Assembly: GCA_015179125.1 (NCBI GenBank)
Contig: WHVA01000005.1
Span: forward strand, 186,001 to 250,000
DNA from: Gautieria morchelliformis
Lineage: Eukaryota; Basidiomycota; Agaricomycetes; Gomphales; Gomphaceae
Direction of reading: 5' to 3'
DNA length: 64,000 bases
This document shows positions 54,394 to 64,000 of the stretch, one piece after another. Position 1 is the first letter of the stretch; each line of letters starts with the position of its first letter. Under the pieces are notes generated by a model that did no database searches, was not told the origin of the DNA, and worked only from the letters and a program-made list of their open reading frames with translations. A program made the position numbers and the translations under genes.

Positions 54394-57300
54394 ATGACTT
54401 CCTCTATTACCTCTTTTATCCCCGAGAACTGGGCTCGCCCCAAAATGTCTAAACTGCTCGTGGGTGGCGAGAACTACTCCTCGTGGGCTAGTGAGGCAAA
54501 GGCCCTCCTCACGACGAGCGGCCTCTGGAAGTAAGTACATAGACAAGAACGACCCCTCTTCTGCTCCACCTCCTGCCTCGCAACCGTCCGAGAAGGCACT
54601 CTGGACCGCGAAGAACACCACGCTAATTTTTACCATCCAACTCATGATGGACCCCTTGCTGCACCACATCATTACCGACTGCACCACCGCTGCCGACGCG
54701 TGGAAACGGGTCCATGACTCTTTCTCCACTCTAGGTCTGATGCACCAGGTGTCTCTCCTGAAGCGTGCCCTCTCCACGCGGTTTGCCCCCGGCGTTGACA
54801 TTGACGTGACGCTCCTCACTCTTGAGCACACGATGAAGGAAATGTTCGCCACCAGCCCCATCAAGGAGGACGACTGGATGATAATGATCTGTCTCAACGC
54901 GCTCTCTCATGACGTCTTCACTCCTATATGTGAGCAACTCGAAGGTATTCTTACCTCTACGAAGGACGGTATTTCTTTCGACGGTCTCAAAGCCTGATTG
55001 CACTTCGAGGCGTCTAAAATCCGCCATGCCAACCAAGCCATTGCCGCCGATGAAGCCCTAGCTGCTGTATCCTCCAAGAAAGCGCCTCACGTCATCTGCA
55101 CTAATTGCAGCAAGCCCGGCCACACAAAGGAAAGATGCTGGCACCCCGGCGGTGGCGATGAGGGTGGCGGTCCTAGAGCCTGTGCCAAGAAGGAAAAAGA
55201 TTCTGCCGCTCTCGCTGCTGCTGTTGCCGATACCAACGTCACGGGGGAGCATAGGACTGAATCCGCTAACATTGCCAAAGCCCCACCAGCTACGTCGCGT
55301 CCAATATCCTTCTTCCAACAAGATGACCGACTATATGACAGCGACTGGTCATTCGTGTGCACGGACAAAAACGATGCTGCATGCAGCATCGATTGGCTGG
55401 CTTACAAGCACGGTGCGGTACAACCAGAGCATGTTCTTGCATCACCAGAATCCGTTCCCCGCTTCCTTGATTCTGGCGCTTCGATCCATTGTACCCCTTG
55501 TAAGAACGACCTCACCAGGATCACGCCAATCACACCTCGCCCTATAAAAGGGATGAACGGTTCTATCGCTGAAGCTGTTGGTATGGGTGACGTGACGATA
55601 AACACCCTAAGCAGACAGTCGATAACCCTTCGCAACGCTCTGTACGTACCAGACGCGACCATCAGGCTGATATCGGTAGGGAAGCTCGCAGACGATGACG
55701 ACTATTTCTCGGTCTTCTCCAAAGACCAATGCCGCGTATATGACCGACTAAAAAGAGAGATCCTTAGAGGCACTAGGGCTACCGGAGGCTTATACTACGT
55801 CCCTATCACATCTTCCGCTCAAGCATATGCTAACCTTGCGCGGGCACCAGCTGACCTCGCGACTTGGCACAAACGACTGGGACACGTGAACTACCAATCC
55901 ATCATAGCGATGGCTAAGAAAAACATGGCCACAGGTATTCCCACCAACCTCTCCTGCATTCCGCCAATCTGCGAACACTGCATCCTCAGCAAACAGGCCA
56001 AAACACCTGTACCGAAAATACGTGAAGGAGAGAGAGCGGCTGACATTCTTGAAGTGGTCTACTCTGATATCACCGGGCCTGAGGACGTACCCGCCGGCGG
56101 AAACTTTTACATGCTAAACTTTATAGACGATCGTTCCAGGCACACCTGGACCTACCTCCTTGCCAAAAAGAGTGATGCGCTCGCTGCGTTTACTGAGTGG
56201 CAGACCCTCGTTGAACGGCAGTCTAACCGTCCCGTTAAGAGATTTATTACGGACAATGGTGGAGAGTACACTTCTAAAAACTACGAGAGATACCTCGGTC
56301 AACTCGGTGTTCAACACCTGCTCACCGCACCATACACTTCCGCTGAGAACGGCACCGTTGAATGGTCCCACCGTACGATCATGTCTAGAGCCCGATCAAT
56401 CAGGTCAGATGCAAATCTCCCCCCCAGCTTACGGGGTGAATGTGTGATGACCGCGGTATACCTCAAGAACCGCACTCCTTCACGAGCGCTTGATGACATG
56501 ACTCCATATGAAGCTTGGACGGGGTGAAAGCCCGACTTATCCCACCTGCGAGAGATCGGCTGCAGGGCCTTTGTATTAATCCAAAACCGACATGTCGCAA
56601 AGATTTACAACCGCTCAGTGGAATGTGTCCTGGTTGGATACTCTCAAGTCTCCAAAGCCTACCGGTGCTACAACCGCGCCACCGGCCAGATCATCACGTC
56701 GCGAAACATCACCTTCATCGAATCACAGGACAACGCCCTACGCCCACTGCACCCCGGACTCATATCTGGCTGCAATGACGCAACTGAGAGCGACGACGAG
56801 GAGGGTAACTACGACGCGATCCCGACAGGACCGGGTGACGGCGAGGCACATGACATGGCAGATACGACTGGGGAGAATGTACTGAGAGATGAAAATACTA
56901 CCGGCACCCTCGACCCTGATCCTGAAATCCCGCGCCGATCCTCACGCATACCCAAACCCTCCGCCGCGGGCGCAGCCATGCAAAACCTGCCGTACACCAG
57001 CTGCACTGAACAAACCGTCGCCAAAATCACCTCCACAAGCACTCTAGCATGCCTCGCCCGCTCTGCTAAGAGGAACGCGGAATTTGAGGCCAACTTCATA
57101 GAAGATCTGGCGTTGGCGGGCATCGTACACGAAGAAGAGGACCCCAGAACCTTTACCGAGGCTCTCAAAGGACCTAACGGCCCGATATGGCAGCTAGGCA
57201 TGGACTCCGAGTTGGAATCCATGGTGAAACATCACGTCTGGGATCTTGTACCACGATGTTCTGTCCCTGTCGGGAAAAGAATCATCAAAAGCAAGACCGT

Positions 57301-58148
57301 TTGCCATATGAAACGAGATGAATCTGGGAAGGTGGCTAAACTGAAGGTTCGCATAGTGGCGAAGGGTTTCACCCAAATCGCCGGCCAGGATTACCATGAC
57401 ACATTCTCACCGGTTGCATGCCTGGAGTCGTTCCGTGTCATCCTTGCACTAGCCGCGTCCCTTGACTGGGAAATACGACAGCTCGATGTAAAAACCGCCT
57501 TACCTCCACTCCAGCCTCGACGAGGATATATACATGGAGCAGGCCGAGGGTAGCATCATAAAAGGGAAAGAGGATCACGTGTGCAGACTACGAAGGGGAC
57601 TATACGGACTGAAACAGTCCGGCCGACAGTGGAACAAAACCCTGGATAAGGCGATGACATCTCACCATTTCTCTCGAAATCCCGTCGACCACTGTGTGTA
57701 CACACGTTCCACAAAGTATGGGAAATCGATGGTGGTGATCCACACTGATGACATGGCCGCCACTGCCAGCACCACGGCAGAAATGGACTCGATCGTCCAG
57801 GATCTCCAGGCCAACATCAATATCACCGACCTCGGCGATATCAGGTGGATGCTTGGCATTGAAATCACTCGTGACCGTGTCGCCAGAACGATATCCCTCA
57901 GTCAGACGGCGTATATCGAACGCATAGTAAAGCGCTTCAATCTCGATACTGCCTATCTGGTGTGGACCCCACTTAACACTACTGCCAAAGACCTCTCCCA
58001 CGATCAATCCCCAAAAGGTGGTGACGAAATAGCCGTCATGTTGAGAGTACCATATCGTGCTGCCATAGGCTCTATGATGTACGCGTCTATGTGCACGAGA
58101 CCCGACATCACCTTCTCTGTAAATCGTCTATCCCAATGCACAACGACA
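54394..58148 (+). pseudogene. copia-3 Gag-Pol, decayed and truncated by a gypsy segment
   Basis: Gag starts at 54394 (PENWARPKMSKLLVGGENYS). A 4-bp TAAG duplication near 54530 shifts the frame within LWK-YIDKND. Further blocks: zinc knuckle CTNCSKPGHTKERC (55102), protease FLDSGASIHCTPC (55470), GAG-pre-integrase WHKRLGHVN, integrase NFIDDRSRHTW and TDNGGEYTSKNY, RT QWNKTLDKAM. The RT active site reads VIHTDDMAA (usual YVDD altered). Stops: TGA 54995-54997 and TGA 56525-56527. A 1-bp insertion near 57501 shifts the frame again. Copia homology ends at about 58148, after NRLSQCTTTS, before RNase H. Confidence 0.9.
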
Positions 58149-59330
58149 TCCGCCGTCGGAGAACTTGTTCTGCTCCCGATTCCCGAAACCCGCTGGGACA
58201 CCATTAGTGTCGACTTCATCGTTGAACTCCCAGAGTCTCATGGCTACGACACGATCATGAATGTTGTGGATTCGGTAAGCAAGGTGTCCCACTTCATTCT
58301 GACGCACACGACGATCACAGCCCTCGGAGCGGCCTGCCTGTTCCTTGCACATGTATGGAAGTTGCATGGGCTCCTGAAGCAAGTTGTTTCCGACCGAGGT
58401 CCACAATTTGTCGCGGAACTGACTTGGGAGCTCTACCGCCTGCTCGGCATAAAGCTGGCTACCACCACAGCATACCATCCGCAGGGTGACGGACAGACGG
58501 AACGGGTCAATCAGGAGTTGGAGCAATATCTCCGCCTCTTTGTCAATGAGAGGCAGGATGGCTGGGATGAGTTACTTCCACTGGCGGAATTCCAATACAA
58601 CAACCATGTACATTCCGCCACACAACAGACTCCCTTCATGCTTGACTCCGGATGACACCCGCGGATGGGCTTCGAACCACGCCAGGCTGACTCCCGACTT
58701 GAGACGGTCAATGAGTTCCGGGACCGCATGGACTGCACCCTTTCGGAAGCCAAGTCGGCCCTTGCGAAGGCCAAGGATGACATGGCAAGGTACTACAACC
58801 AACGCTGGGTTCCTGCCCCGGAGTACCAAGTTGGAGACAAGGTGTATCTAGATGCAAGTGACATCCGCACCACACGCCCTTCGCAGAAGCTTGCCCACCG
58901 CTACCTTGGGCCCTTCACAGTGACGCGGAGGGTTGGACGGAATGCATACCGCCTCCGACTTCCGATGTCCATGTCCCGCCTCCACCCCGTCTTCAATGTG
59001 GTGAAGTTACTCCCTATGCTTGAGGACCCAATTCCAGGTCGGAAGGCTCGTCCGCCACCTCCGCCGGAAATTGTAGATGGGGAAGAGCACTATGTGGTGG
59101 AACGGATCCTGGACAGCCGGTTTGTGCGAGGACGACTCCAATTCCTCGTGAAATGGGAAGGGTATGGGTATGAGGAGAATTCGTGGGTCCTGGAGCAAGA
59201 CGTTTCCACTCCAGACAAACTCCGTGAGTTCTATAGGACACACCCCGGTGCCCCTCGCCGAATCCGCTCGCTGGCCTTTCAATCCCTCGTGTCCCGTGCT
59301 TCGAGGACGCAGCACGCTAGAGGGGGGTGA
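58149..59330 (+). pseudogene. Ty3/gypsy integrase and chromodomain fused to copia RT (gypsy-2)
   Basis: From GELVLLPIPETRWDTISVDF the frame is gypsy integrase, in frame with the upstream copia RT. Catalytic blocks: SVDFIVELPES, VSDRGPQFVAE and GDGQTERVNQELEQYL, so all three acidic residues are retained. TGA at 58653-58655 replaces the Arg of the family motif GRHPRMGFEPRQ. Then come KVYLDASDIRTTRPSQKL, LRLPMSMSRLHPVF and a chromodomain (VVERILDSR, LQFLVKWEGYGYEENSW). The stop at 59328-59330 abuts the LTR. Gag, protease, RT and RNase H of this element are missing. Confidence 0.92.
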
Positions 59331-59819
59331 TGTCAGGGGACACCCTGTTTTCCATTTCCAGTTCCGACACCACACCCAGTTCCGACTCCATTTCCGACTC
59401 CGCTTCCGGTTCCAATTCCATCTCGGCCTCCGCTTTCGGAAACGATTCCGCTTCTGGGAGAACTTCCTCCAGTTCTGTTCGCCTTGCCACTTCCACTCCA
59501 ATTTCCGACTTCCGCTCTCGGAACAGTGTCGGAAATCAAACGACTCGCGTAATAGGTGGCATCAAGGGTCGATCAAGGGTCAGGGTGGTCAGGGAGATGC
59601 AGGGTTGATGGCGGGTGCCAAGTGTTGTCCCTGGCTGCGCAACGTAGTATAATACCGGCTCGCTGACATTGGGGGTCCTTAGACTTTTCTCTTTGGATTT
59701 CCCCTTGTCAGGTGAGAATCCCCTCTCTTGTATACTCTGTTCATTTATACATGCTTTGGATTTCCCCTTGTCAGTTGTGTGGTAGTGTGATCTCCACAAC
59801 CAGCCAGGGTTGCCCTTAC
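59331..59819 (+). repeat. 3' LTR of gypsy-2
   Basis: 489 bp, TGTCAGGGGACACC...GCCCTTACA, after a purine tract AGAGGGGGGTGA (59319-59330). A 21-bp repeat CTTTGGATTTCCCCTTGTCAG (59691-59711 and 59753-59773) flanks a spacer of about 41 bp starting GTGAGA. A solo copy of the same LTR is at 61278-61767, which confirms both ends. Confidence 0.92.
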
Positions 59820-60037
59820 ACCATTGTTCCCTAGAGTATAAAGCAGCTAGCTATTACATTTTCTTCCCTCAGTCATTTGCAACACGAAGCGAACACTGAG
59901 GTAAGGAACATTCCAAGTCTCGAGTTATTTCTTTACTTATCTATGTGTTGTAGTATTCTTCATATAGGTAATAAAAATAGTTGTTTGCAACACAAAGAGA
60001 ACACTGAGTATTCTTCATATAGCTATAATTATTCTTA
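59820..60037 (+). repeat. Partial copia-type LTR with intron plus spliced duplicate
   Basis: TATAAAG box at 59837-59843. About 30 bp downstream begins the block AGTCATTTGC...ACACTGAG (59871-59900). A 53-bp GTAAGG...TTGTAG segment (59901-59953), TATTCTTCATATAG (59954-59967) and a 13-bp spacer GTAATAAAAATAG follow. Then comes a diverged copy of the first block (59981-60008) joined directly to TATTCTTCATATAG (60009-60022). The layout equals that of the copia-3 LTR although the sequence differs. The 5' part is cut off by gypsy-2. Confidence 0.7.
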
Positions 60038-60511
60038 CACCAGATGCAGAGAGCCAGCAGCAGACAGACAGATCCAGCAGGCACAGTGACAGTGGGCAGG
60101 AAAGCCAGAGGTTGCCAAAAGTTGAGCCAGAGGAAATGCCGGCAGGAGTGTTGAGGGAAGGTGGGTGCGCACGCAGCAATGTTGGAGGCGATCTCGTCAC
60201 GTGACCAGGGGCGTCCACTGCAACTCAGCATTTTAGGCAAGTCAGTAGAAAGTTGGATGCGTGGTTTGTTTGCATTTTAGTCAGCCTTATGTAAAAACCC
60301 CCACAACCACCCACACCTCACGCTTTCTACTATTGACTAGGTGGATACCCGTGCTTCACCCAGGGGTGTAAGTCAAATGCCTCGGTAAGGTCAAACACAT
60401 CAGCAAGGACAAACACATTGGGTGAATCAAACTTGGGGTAAGTAAAACTCATTTGGATAAGGAAAACTCATGTTATTGATTGAAAGTAGCTCTAAGCAAC
60501 ACACCAAGGTA
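60038..60511. other. Nothing recognised
   Basis: Short CA/CC-rich and AACTCATTTGGATAAGG-type sequence between LTR relics. No frame or repeat unit established. Confidence 0.35.
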
Positions 60512-61184
60512 GGTAATGTTATGACCATGCTGCTCATCCAACTCTGGTACCTCTACACCTCCTCCAACTCTATTCCGCAACATCCACACTTTGACATTTT
60601 GATCCCCTTGTTCTTTCCTATTCACATACTTCTCCTTATGACTCTATTCACCAGCTTCCATATTCGACCCTCAGCATAGGAAGTCGGGAGCATCAGGAGT
60701 TCCGTTTGTTCCACTATCAATTAGACCTACGTGCCCCTTGTTCTTTTGCCCATTGTTCTCAGCTCTACCCTGCACCCCCTTGTAGTTCCTCTTGTTCCAC
60801 ATTAGTTACTTACTCCATTTATCCTAATAACTTTTGCTTGCACCAGAATTGCTTACCTCTACTTTCTGACATGTTGTCTCAGCTCTTTGTATGCCTCTGT
60901 TCTCCAATCAGATAATCGACTTCAATACGTGACCCCCTTTGCACTGTCTCCTGTTCTTAGCACAGCAAGTACACCTCTGTCTCTCTGACCTCCATCTTCC
61001 AACTCGATTTCTGATATCCAACTTAACTCAATTCTTGAACCCTTACCTACTTCAGTTACAATACTCAACCTCTTCCGACTTCCAATCTCCGATCTCCAAA
61101 ATACTTAGGATGATGGTTGGGGGGTGCAACATATAAGTTGAAACTGCAGTCCTTTTAGATCCAAACCCAATACACAACAGGTAA
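60512..61184 (+). mobile_element. Solo LTR, old relative of gypsy-1, with target duplication
   Basis: LTR 60517-61179 (663 bp) begins TGTTATGACC and ends TACACAACA. It aligns loosely along its length with the gypsy-1 LTR (shared CCCCTTGTAGT, CTCAGCTCTTTGTAT, CAATCAGATAATCG, CTGTTCTTAGCACAGCAAGT). Flanked by GGTAA (60512-60516 and 61180-61184). Confidence 0.88.
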
Positions 61185-61199
61185 TGACTCTACACATTT

Positions 61200-62010
61200 C
61201 TCCCATGTCTGCATGTCCCCCCCCTACCTCACATGTAGCGTGTCACATGTGGCATGTCCCCACTCATAGTGTGTCCCTGTCAGGGGACACCCTGTTTTCC
61301 ATTTCCAGTTCCGACACCACACCCAGTTCCGACTCCATTTCCGACTCCGGTTCTGGTTCCGATTCCATCTCTGCCTCCACTTTCGGAAATGATTCCGCTT
61401 CTGGGAGAACTTCTACCAGTTCTGTTCGCTTTGCCAGTTCCACTCCAATTTCCGACTTCCGCTCACGGAACAGTGTCAGAAATCAAGTGACTCACATAAT
61501 GGGTGGCATCAAGGGTCGATCAAGGGTCAGGGAGGTCAGGGGGATGCAGGGTTGATGGCGGGTGCCAAGTGTTGTCACTGGCTGCGCAGCGCAGTATAAT
61601 ACGGGCTCGCTGACATTGGGGGTCCTTAGACTTTTCTCTTTGGATTTGTCCTTGTCAGGTGAGAATCCCCTCTCTTGTATACTCTGTTCATTTATACATA
61701 CTTTGGATTTCCCCTTGTCAGTTGTGTGGTAGTGAGATCTCCACAACCAGCCAGGGTTTCCCTTACAGTCCCCAAGTATAGTGTGCATAGAATGTCCCTT
61801 GTTTGTAATGTGTCCCTTGTTTGCGGTGTGTCTGCCAAGTATAGCTTGTCCCCCATGTGTAGCATGGCGCTGTGAATAGCATGCATCCCCCAAGTGCATG
61901 TCCCCCAAGTGTAGTGTGTCCCCACATGTAGCATGTCCCCAAGTATAGCGTGCATAGTGTGTCCCCATGCATAGCATATCCCCTGTGCATAGCATGTCCC
62001 CCATGTGCTC
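61200..62010. repeat. Minisatellite of GTAGCGTGTCCCC-type units
   Basis: Imperfect 12-24 bp units (CATGTAGCATGTCCCC, AAGTGTAGTGTGTCCCC) run at 61205-61277 and 61768-62010. The array is split by a solo LTR inserted with a 5-bp duplication. Unit order is irregular and no reading frame is conserved. Confidence 0.75.
61273..61772 (+). mobile_element. Solo LTR of gypsy-2 family with target duplication
   Basis: LTR 61278-61767 (490 bp) flanked by GTCCC (61273-61277 and 61768-61772). Closely matches 59331-59819, including the duplicated TTTGGATTT..CCTTGTCAG block. It sits inside the minisatellite, so the array predates this insertion. Confidence 0.92.
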
Positions 62011-62730
62011 TTGTTAGTATTGATAGAAATATGATTCAATCTCTGAATGTGAGATGAGTCGAGTGAAAGCTTGGAGTAGCAAAATATCTGCCCGTATAAC
62101 TAAGTATATGCGTCTTACAATAGATGCTATCCAGAATTGACTAGTACAATGTAGAATGAGTAAGAGTTGTATTTCACTGTTAATTGTAGTATACAGAATC
62201 GACTATTTATCTGACAAGAAGTAGGACTTGGCGTTCTTGGTACATTATGGAAAGAGAACAATGGATAGGTGGGATGGGGAGAATGGCGCATGGGTGTGGA
62301 TAGGAGGGATGATAGATGTTGTACAGGATTTACTTGAGTGTAAAGCATCATGTTGTGAAAGGAAATGGGTCTTAGGGAAGAATAGGAGTTGTGGTCCAGC
62401 TATAAGCAGGGTCAACTCGTCGTGTCGTGTCCCTTGATTGAATCACATGACTATGCGATGTGTGGCTCTTGGGTTGGGCTCGGCGTACTTGTACAGGGTT
62501 TATAGGGGTGGTCTGGACTGTCGTGGCATGTGGTGTGGGCTCCCGTGATATCGGGGTATTCGGACATGTAGATTGGGTTGGTTCGAGTGTGTGTGTTGGA
62601 GTTCGGCGATCTCAGGGATGGGTTGTAGTGTTGTATGTGTATTCAGGTGTGTGTATGCGACTTGGTTTGGTGTTAGGAATGTGTTGATAGAGTTGCCGAA
62701 TTGGTATGATGTTTCTTCAGTACTTCTAAC
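62011..62730. other. Possible LTR or leader of the next element
   Basis: TGTTAGTATTG at 62013 resembles an LTR start and the retropepsin frame follows 800 bp later, but no matching second LTR or primer site was found. GT-rich sequence at 62460-62690. No gene supported. Confidence 0.25.
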
Positions 62731-62825
62731 ATGTGCAGCATGGCATCTCCCTTGTTTTTTCAACATGGGAATTTCAGGACATCCCTCAACTTCATAATGC
62801 TCATTGTCAACTAGCTAAACCAGCT

Positions 62826-64000
62826 ATGAGTGTTTTTGAAAGCACGTCCAGTCTGGGGGGATCCAATGGAACTAATGGCAACAGTCCATCCAATCCATCT
62901 ACTCCAGGAGAGTTTGTTCATAAGACTCCCAGAGAAAGGAAAGGACTACTGAGAGACACAAAACGTCTAGTTACATTTTTGAGAAACTCAAAGCTCACCT
63001 GTAGGGCTCCTGCCTCCTTGATTAAGCTCAAGAAGTGTATGTCTAAACCTGCAGGTCGTGCCTTTCTTGAATCATGTGCTGCTACTACCTGCGTTTGGTT
63101 GGGTGAATACGGAAAGAACCCACAATACCTTGTGGTCGATTCAGGTTCAGATATCACTCTAATCTCTCAGAATACTCTTAACTCCATGGAGAATCCTCCG
63201 GAGGTCAAGATGGGCCAGGAAGTCAATTTAATACAAGTTACTGGTTCATCCAAGATCTCAGGCTATGTCACTATCCCCATAATTTTTGACTCAGACTCTG
63301 GTCCTGTCCAACTGGAAATCGAAGCCTATGTTGTCCAGGACATTGCTACCCCTATCCTTCTGGGAAATGATTTTTCCAATCAGTACTCAATTTCTATAAT
63401 GCGAAAAGGTCCTGACAGTTATCTAATATTTGGAGACACTGGATGGAAAACAAAAATTGAGAATCCAATTGGACCCTCTAGGACAAACCTAACTAGTCAT
63501 TCTCTGAATAACCGAACCCTTGGAGTGACTCTCAAGCCGCATGGAGTTCCTAATATGGTCAACCGCGTGTCATTACTCAACCCGCTCACTCAAACATGCG
63601 GATTTCATCTCCAATCCATGGTTCCCTTGTCTATTCCACCATCTCTACTTGGTCTGTCCTTTGACCTCTTTGTCGCTGTTACAACAACGGACGACGCTGA
63701 AGTCTTTAGGTCATCTTCGGAAGACCCCACATCCGGTGGCATTGTGCCTGGAAATCCGATTGATCACTTTGGTTCCGTCGGCTCTCTCTCCATTTCACGC
63801 CTCGAAGGCTGCCATCCCAGTCACAGCCTCAATTCACCCTGCTCACTGGTGTTCACAGTTCCTAGGTCTGTAATTCATGATCAGATCTGGTCCAACAACC
63901 GAGGAACCATCAAGGAATCCCTTTTCTTCGACCTCCTCTTTCTCTTCTCCACTACCCTGCTCGATTCGCACCAAGGATCGCTGCGTCGTTTCCTGGGGAG
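62826..64000 (+). CDS. Retropepsin-containing polyprotein of another gypsy-type element, partial
   Basis: Frame open from ATG 62826 (and in frame back to about 62730) to the end of the window, at least 391 codons without a stop. A Ser/Asn-rich N-terminal part (LGGSNGTNGNSPSNPSTPGE) precedes an aspartic protease: YLVVDSGSDITLISQNTL near residue 105, then IPIIFDSD and a closing block IATPILLGNDFSNQYSISI. This is the fungal retropepsin pattern found upstream of gypsy RTs, so RT should follow beyond the window. The last third is less clearly retroelement-like and could contain a frame change. The upstream reading (WEFQDIPQLHNAHCQ) suggests the true start may be earlier, possibly after an intron. 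Confidence 0.7.
   Translation, partial: MSVFESTSSLGGSNGTNGNSPSNPSTPGEFVHKTPRERKGLLRDTKRLVTFLRNSKLTCRAPASLIKLKKCMSKPAGRAFLESCAATTCVWLGEYGKNPQYLVVDSGSDITLISQNTLNSMENPPEVKMGQEVNLIQVTGSSKISGYVTIPIIFDSDSGPVQLEIEAYVVQDIATPILLGNDFSNQYSISIMRKGPDSYLIFGDTGWKTKIENPIGPSRTNLTSHSLNNRTLGVTLKPHGVPNMVNRVSLLNPLTQTCGFHLQSMVPLSIPPSLLGLSFDLFVAVTTTDDAEVFRSSSEDPTSGGIVPGNPIDHFGSVGSLSISRLEGCHPSHSLNSPCSLVFTVPRSVIHDQIWSNNRGTIKESLFFDLLFLFSTTLLDSHQGSLRRFLG

Noticed and set aside
61768..62010. CRISPR-like appearance of the GTCCCC repeat array
   Set aside because: Units vary in length and sequence with no constant repeat and unique spacers, and the context is eukaryotic.
62228..62800. GT-rich frames downstream of the minisatellite
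   Set aside because: Low-complexity TGTG-rich sequence, no recognisable domain, no splice context.

Overview
The window looks like a transposon-dense, heterochromatin-like stretch of a basidiomycete (most likely Agaricomycete) genome. The evidence is fungal: DUF6533 membrane-protein genes, F-box proteins with an N-terminal coiled coil, cysteine-cluster proteins of the KDZ transposon world, chromodomain Ty3/gypsy elements, a Tad1-like LINE, and short (about 45-65 bp) GT-AG introns with CTNA-type branch sites. No bacterial features, CRISPR arrays, rRNA or convincing tRNA genes were seen.

Layout. 1-2657: end of a decayed Ty1/copia element with its 3' LTR. 2659-4620: fragments of duplicated host genes. 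5008-13042: a complete Ty3/gypsy chromovirus with two LTRs, an AATTA target duplication, a -1 frameshift site between gag and pol, and an extra spliced gene on the opposite strand. 13043-25350: decayed host sequence, including an F-box relic, one arm of a large inverted repeat, and one unit of a tandem duplication. In order that unit holds an unknown Ser/Arg-rich gene called R here, an unknown minus-strand gene K, a DUF6533 gene, and a small gene A. 25351-31766: a full-length Tad1-like LINE with a 10-bp target duplication, sitting in an F-box relic. 31757-38210: the other arm of the inverted repeat, interrupted by a TIR-bounded block carrying a KDZ-type cysteine-cluster gene. 38240-39350: a peroxiredoxin relic and an unknown Ser-rich gene. 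39807-53745: a second, larger unit (R, K, DUF6533). It is inflated by four insertions that the first unit lacks: a 5'-truncated LINE, an intact copia element with identical LTRs, a 639-bp miniature LTR element, and a TIR element carrying host gene fragments. 54006-60037: a copia element fused in frame to the 3' half of a gypsy element, with relics of both LTR types. 60517-62010: two solo LTRs, one inside a minisatellite. 62826-64000: the start of another gypsy-type element that runs off the window.

Because the host unit is present twice, several insertions can be read as filled versus empty sites, which fixes element ends and target duplications. Most mobile coding regions are broken by nonsense changes (often TGA where Arg is expected) or small frameshifts. 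The copia polyprotein at 44365-48387 is the one clearly intact autonomous element.

The most unusual observations are two copia LTRs that each contain a GT-AG intron-bearing segment followed by its exactly spliced duplicate, and an antisense spliced gene with Zn2Cys6 spacing inside the gypsy element. All identifications are from reading sequence and family knowledge; no database search was run.
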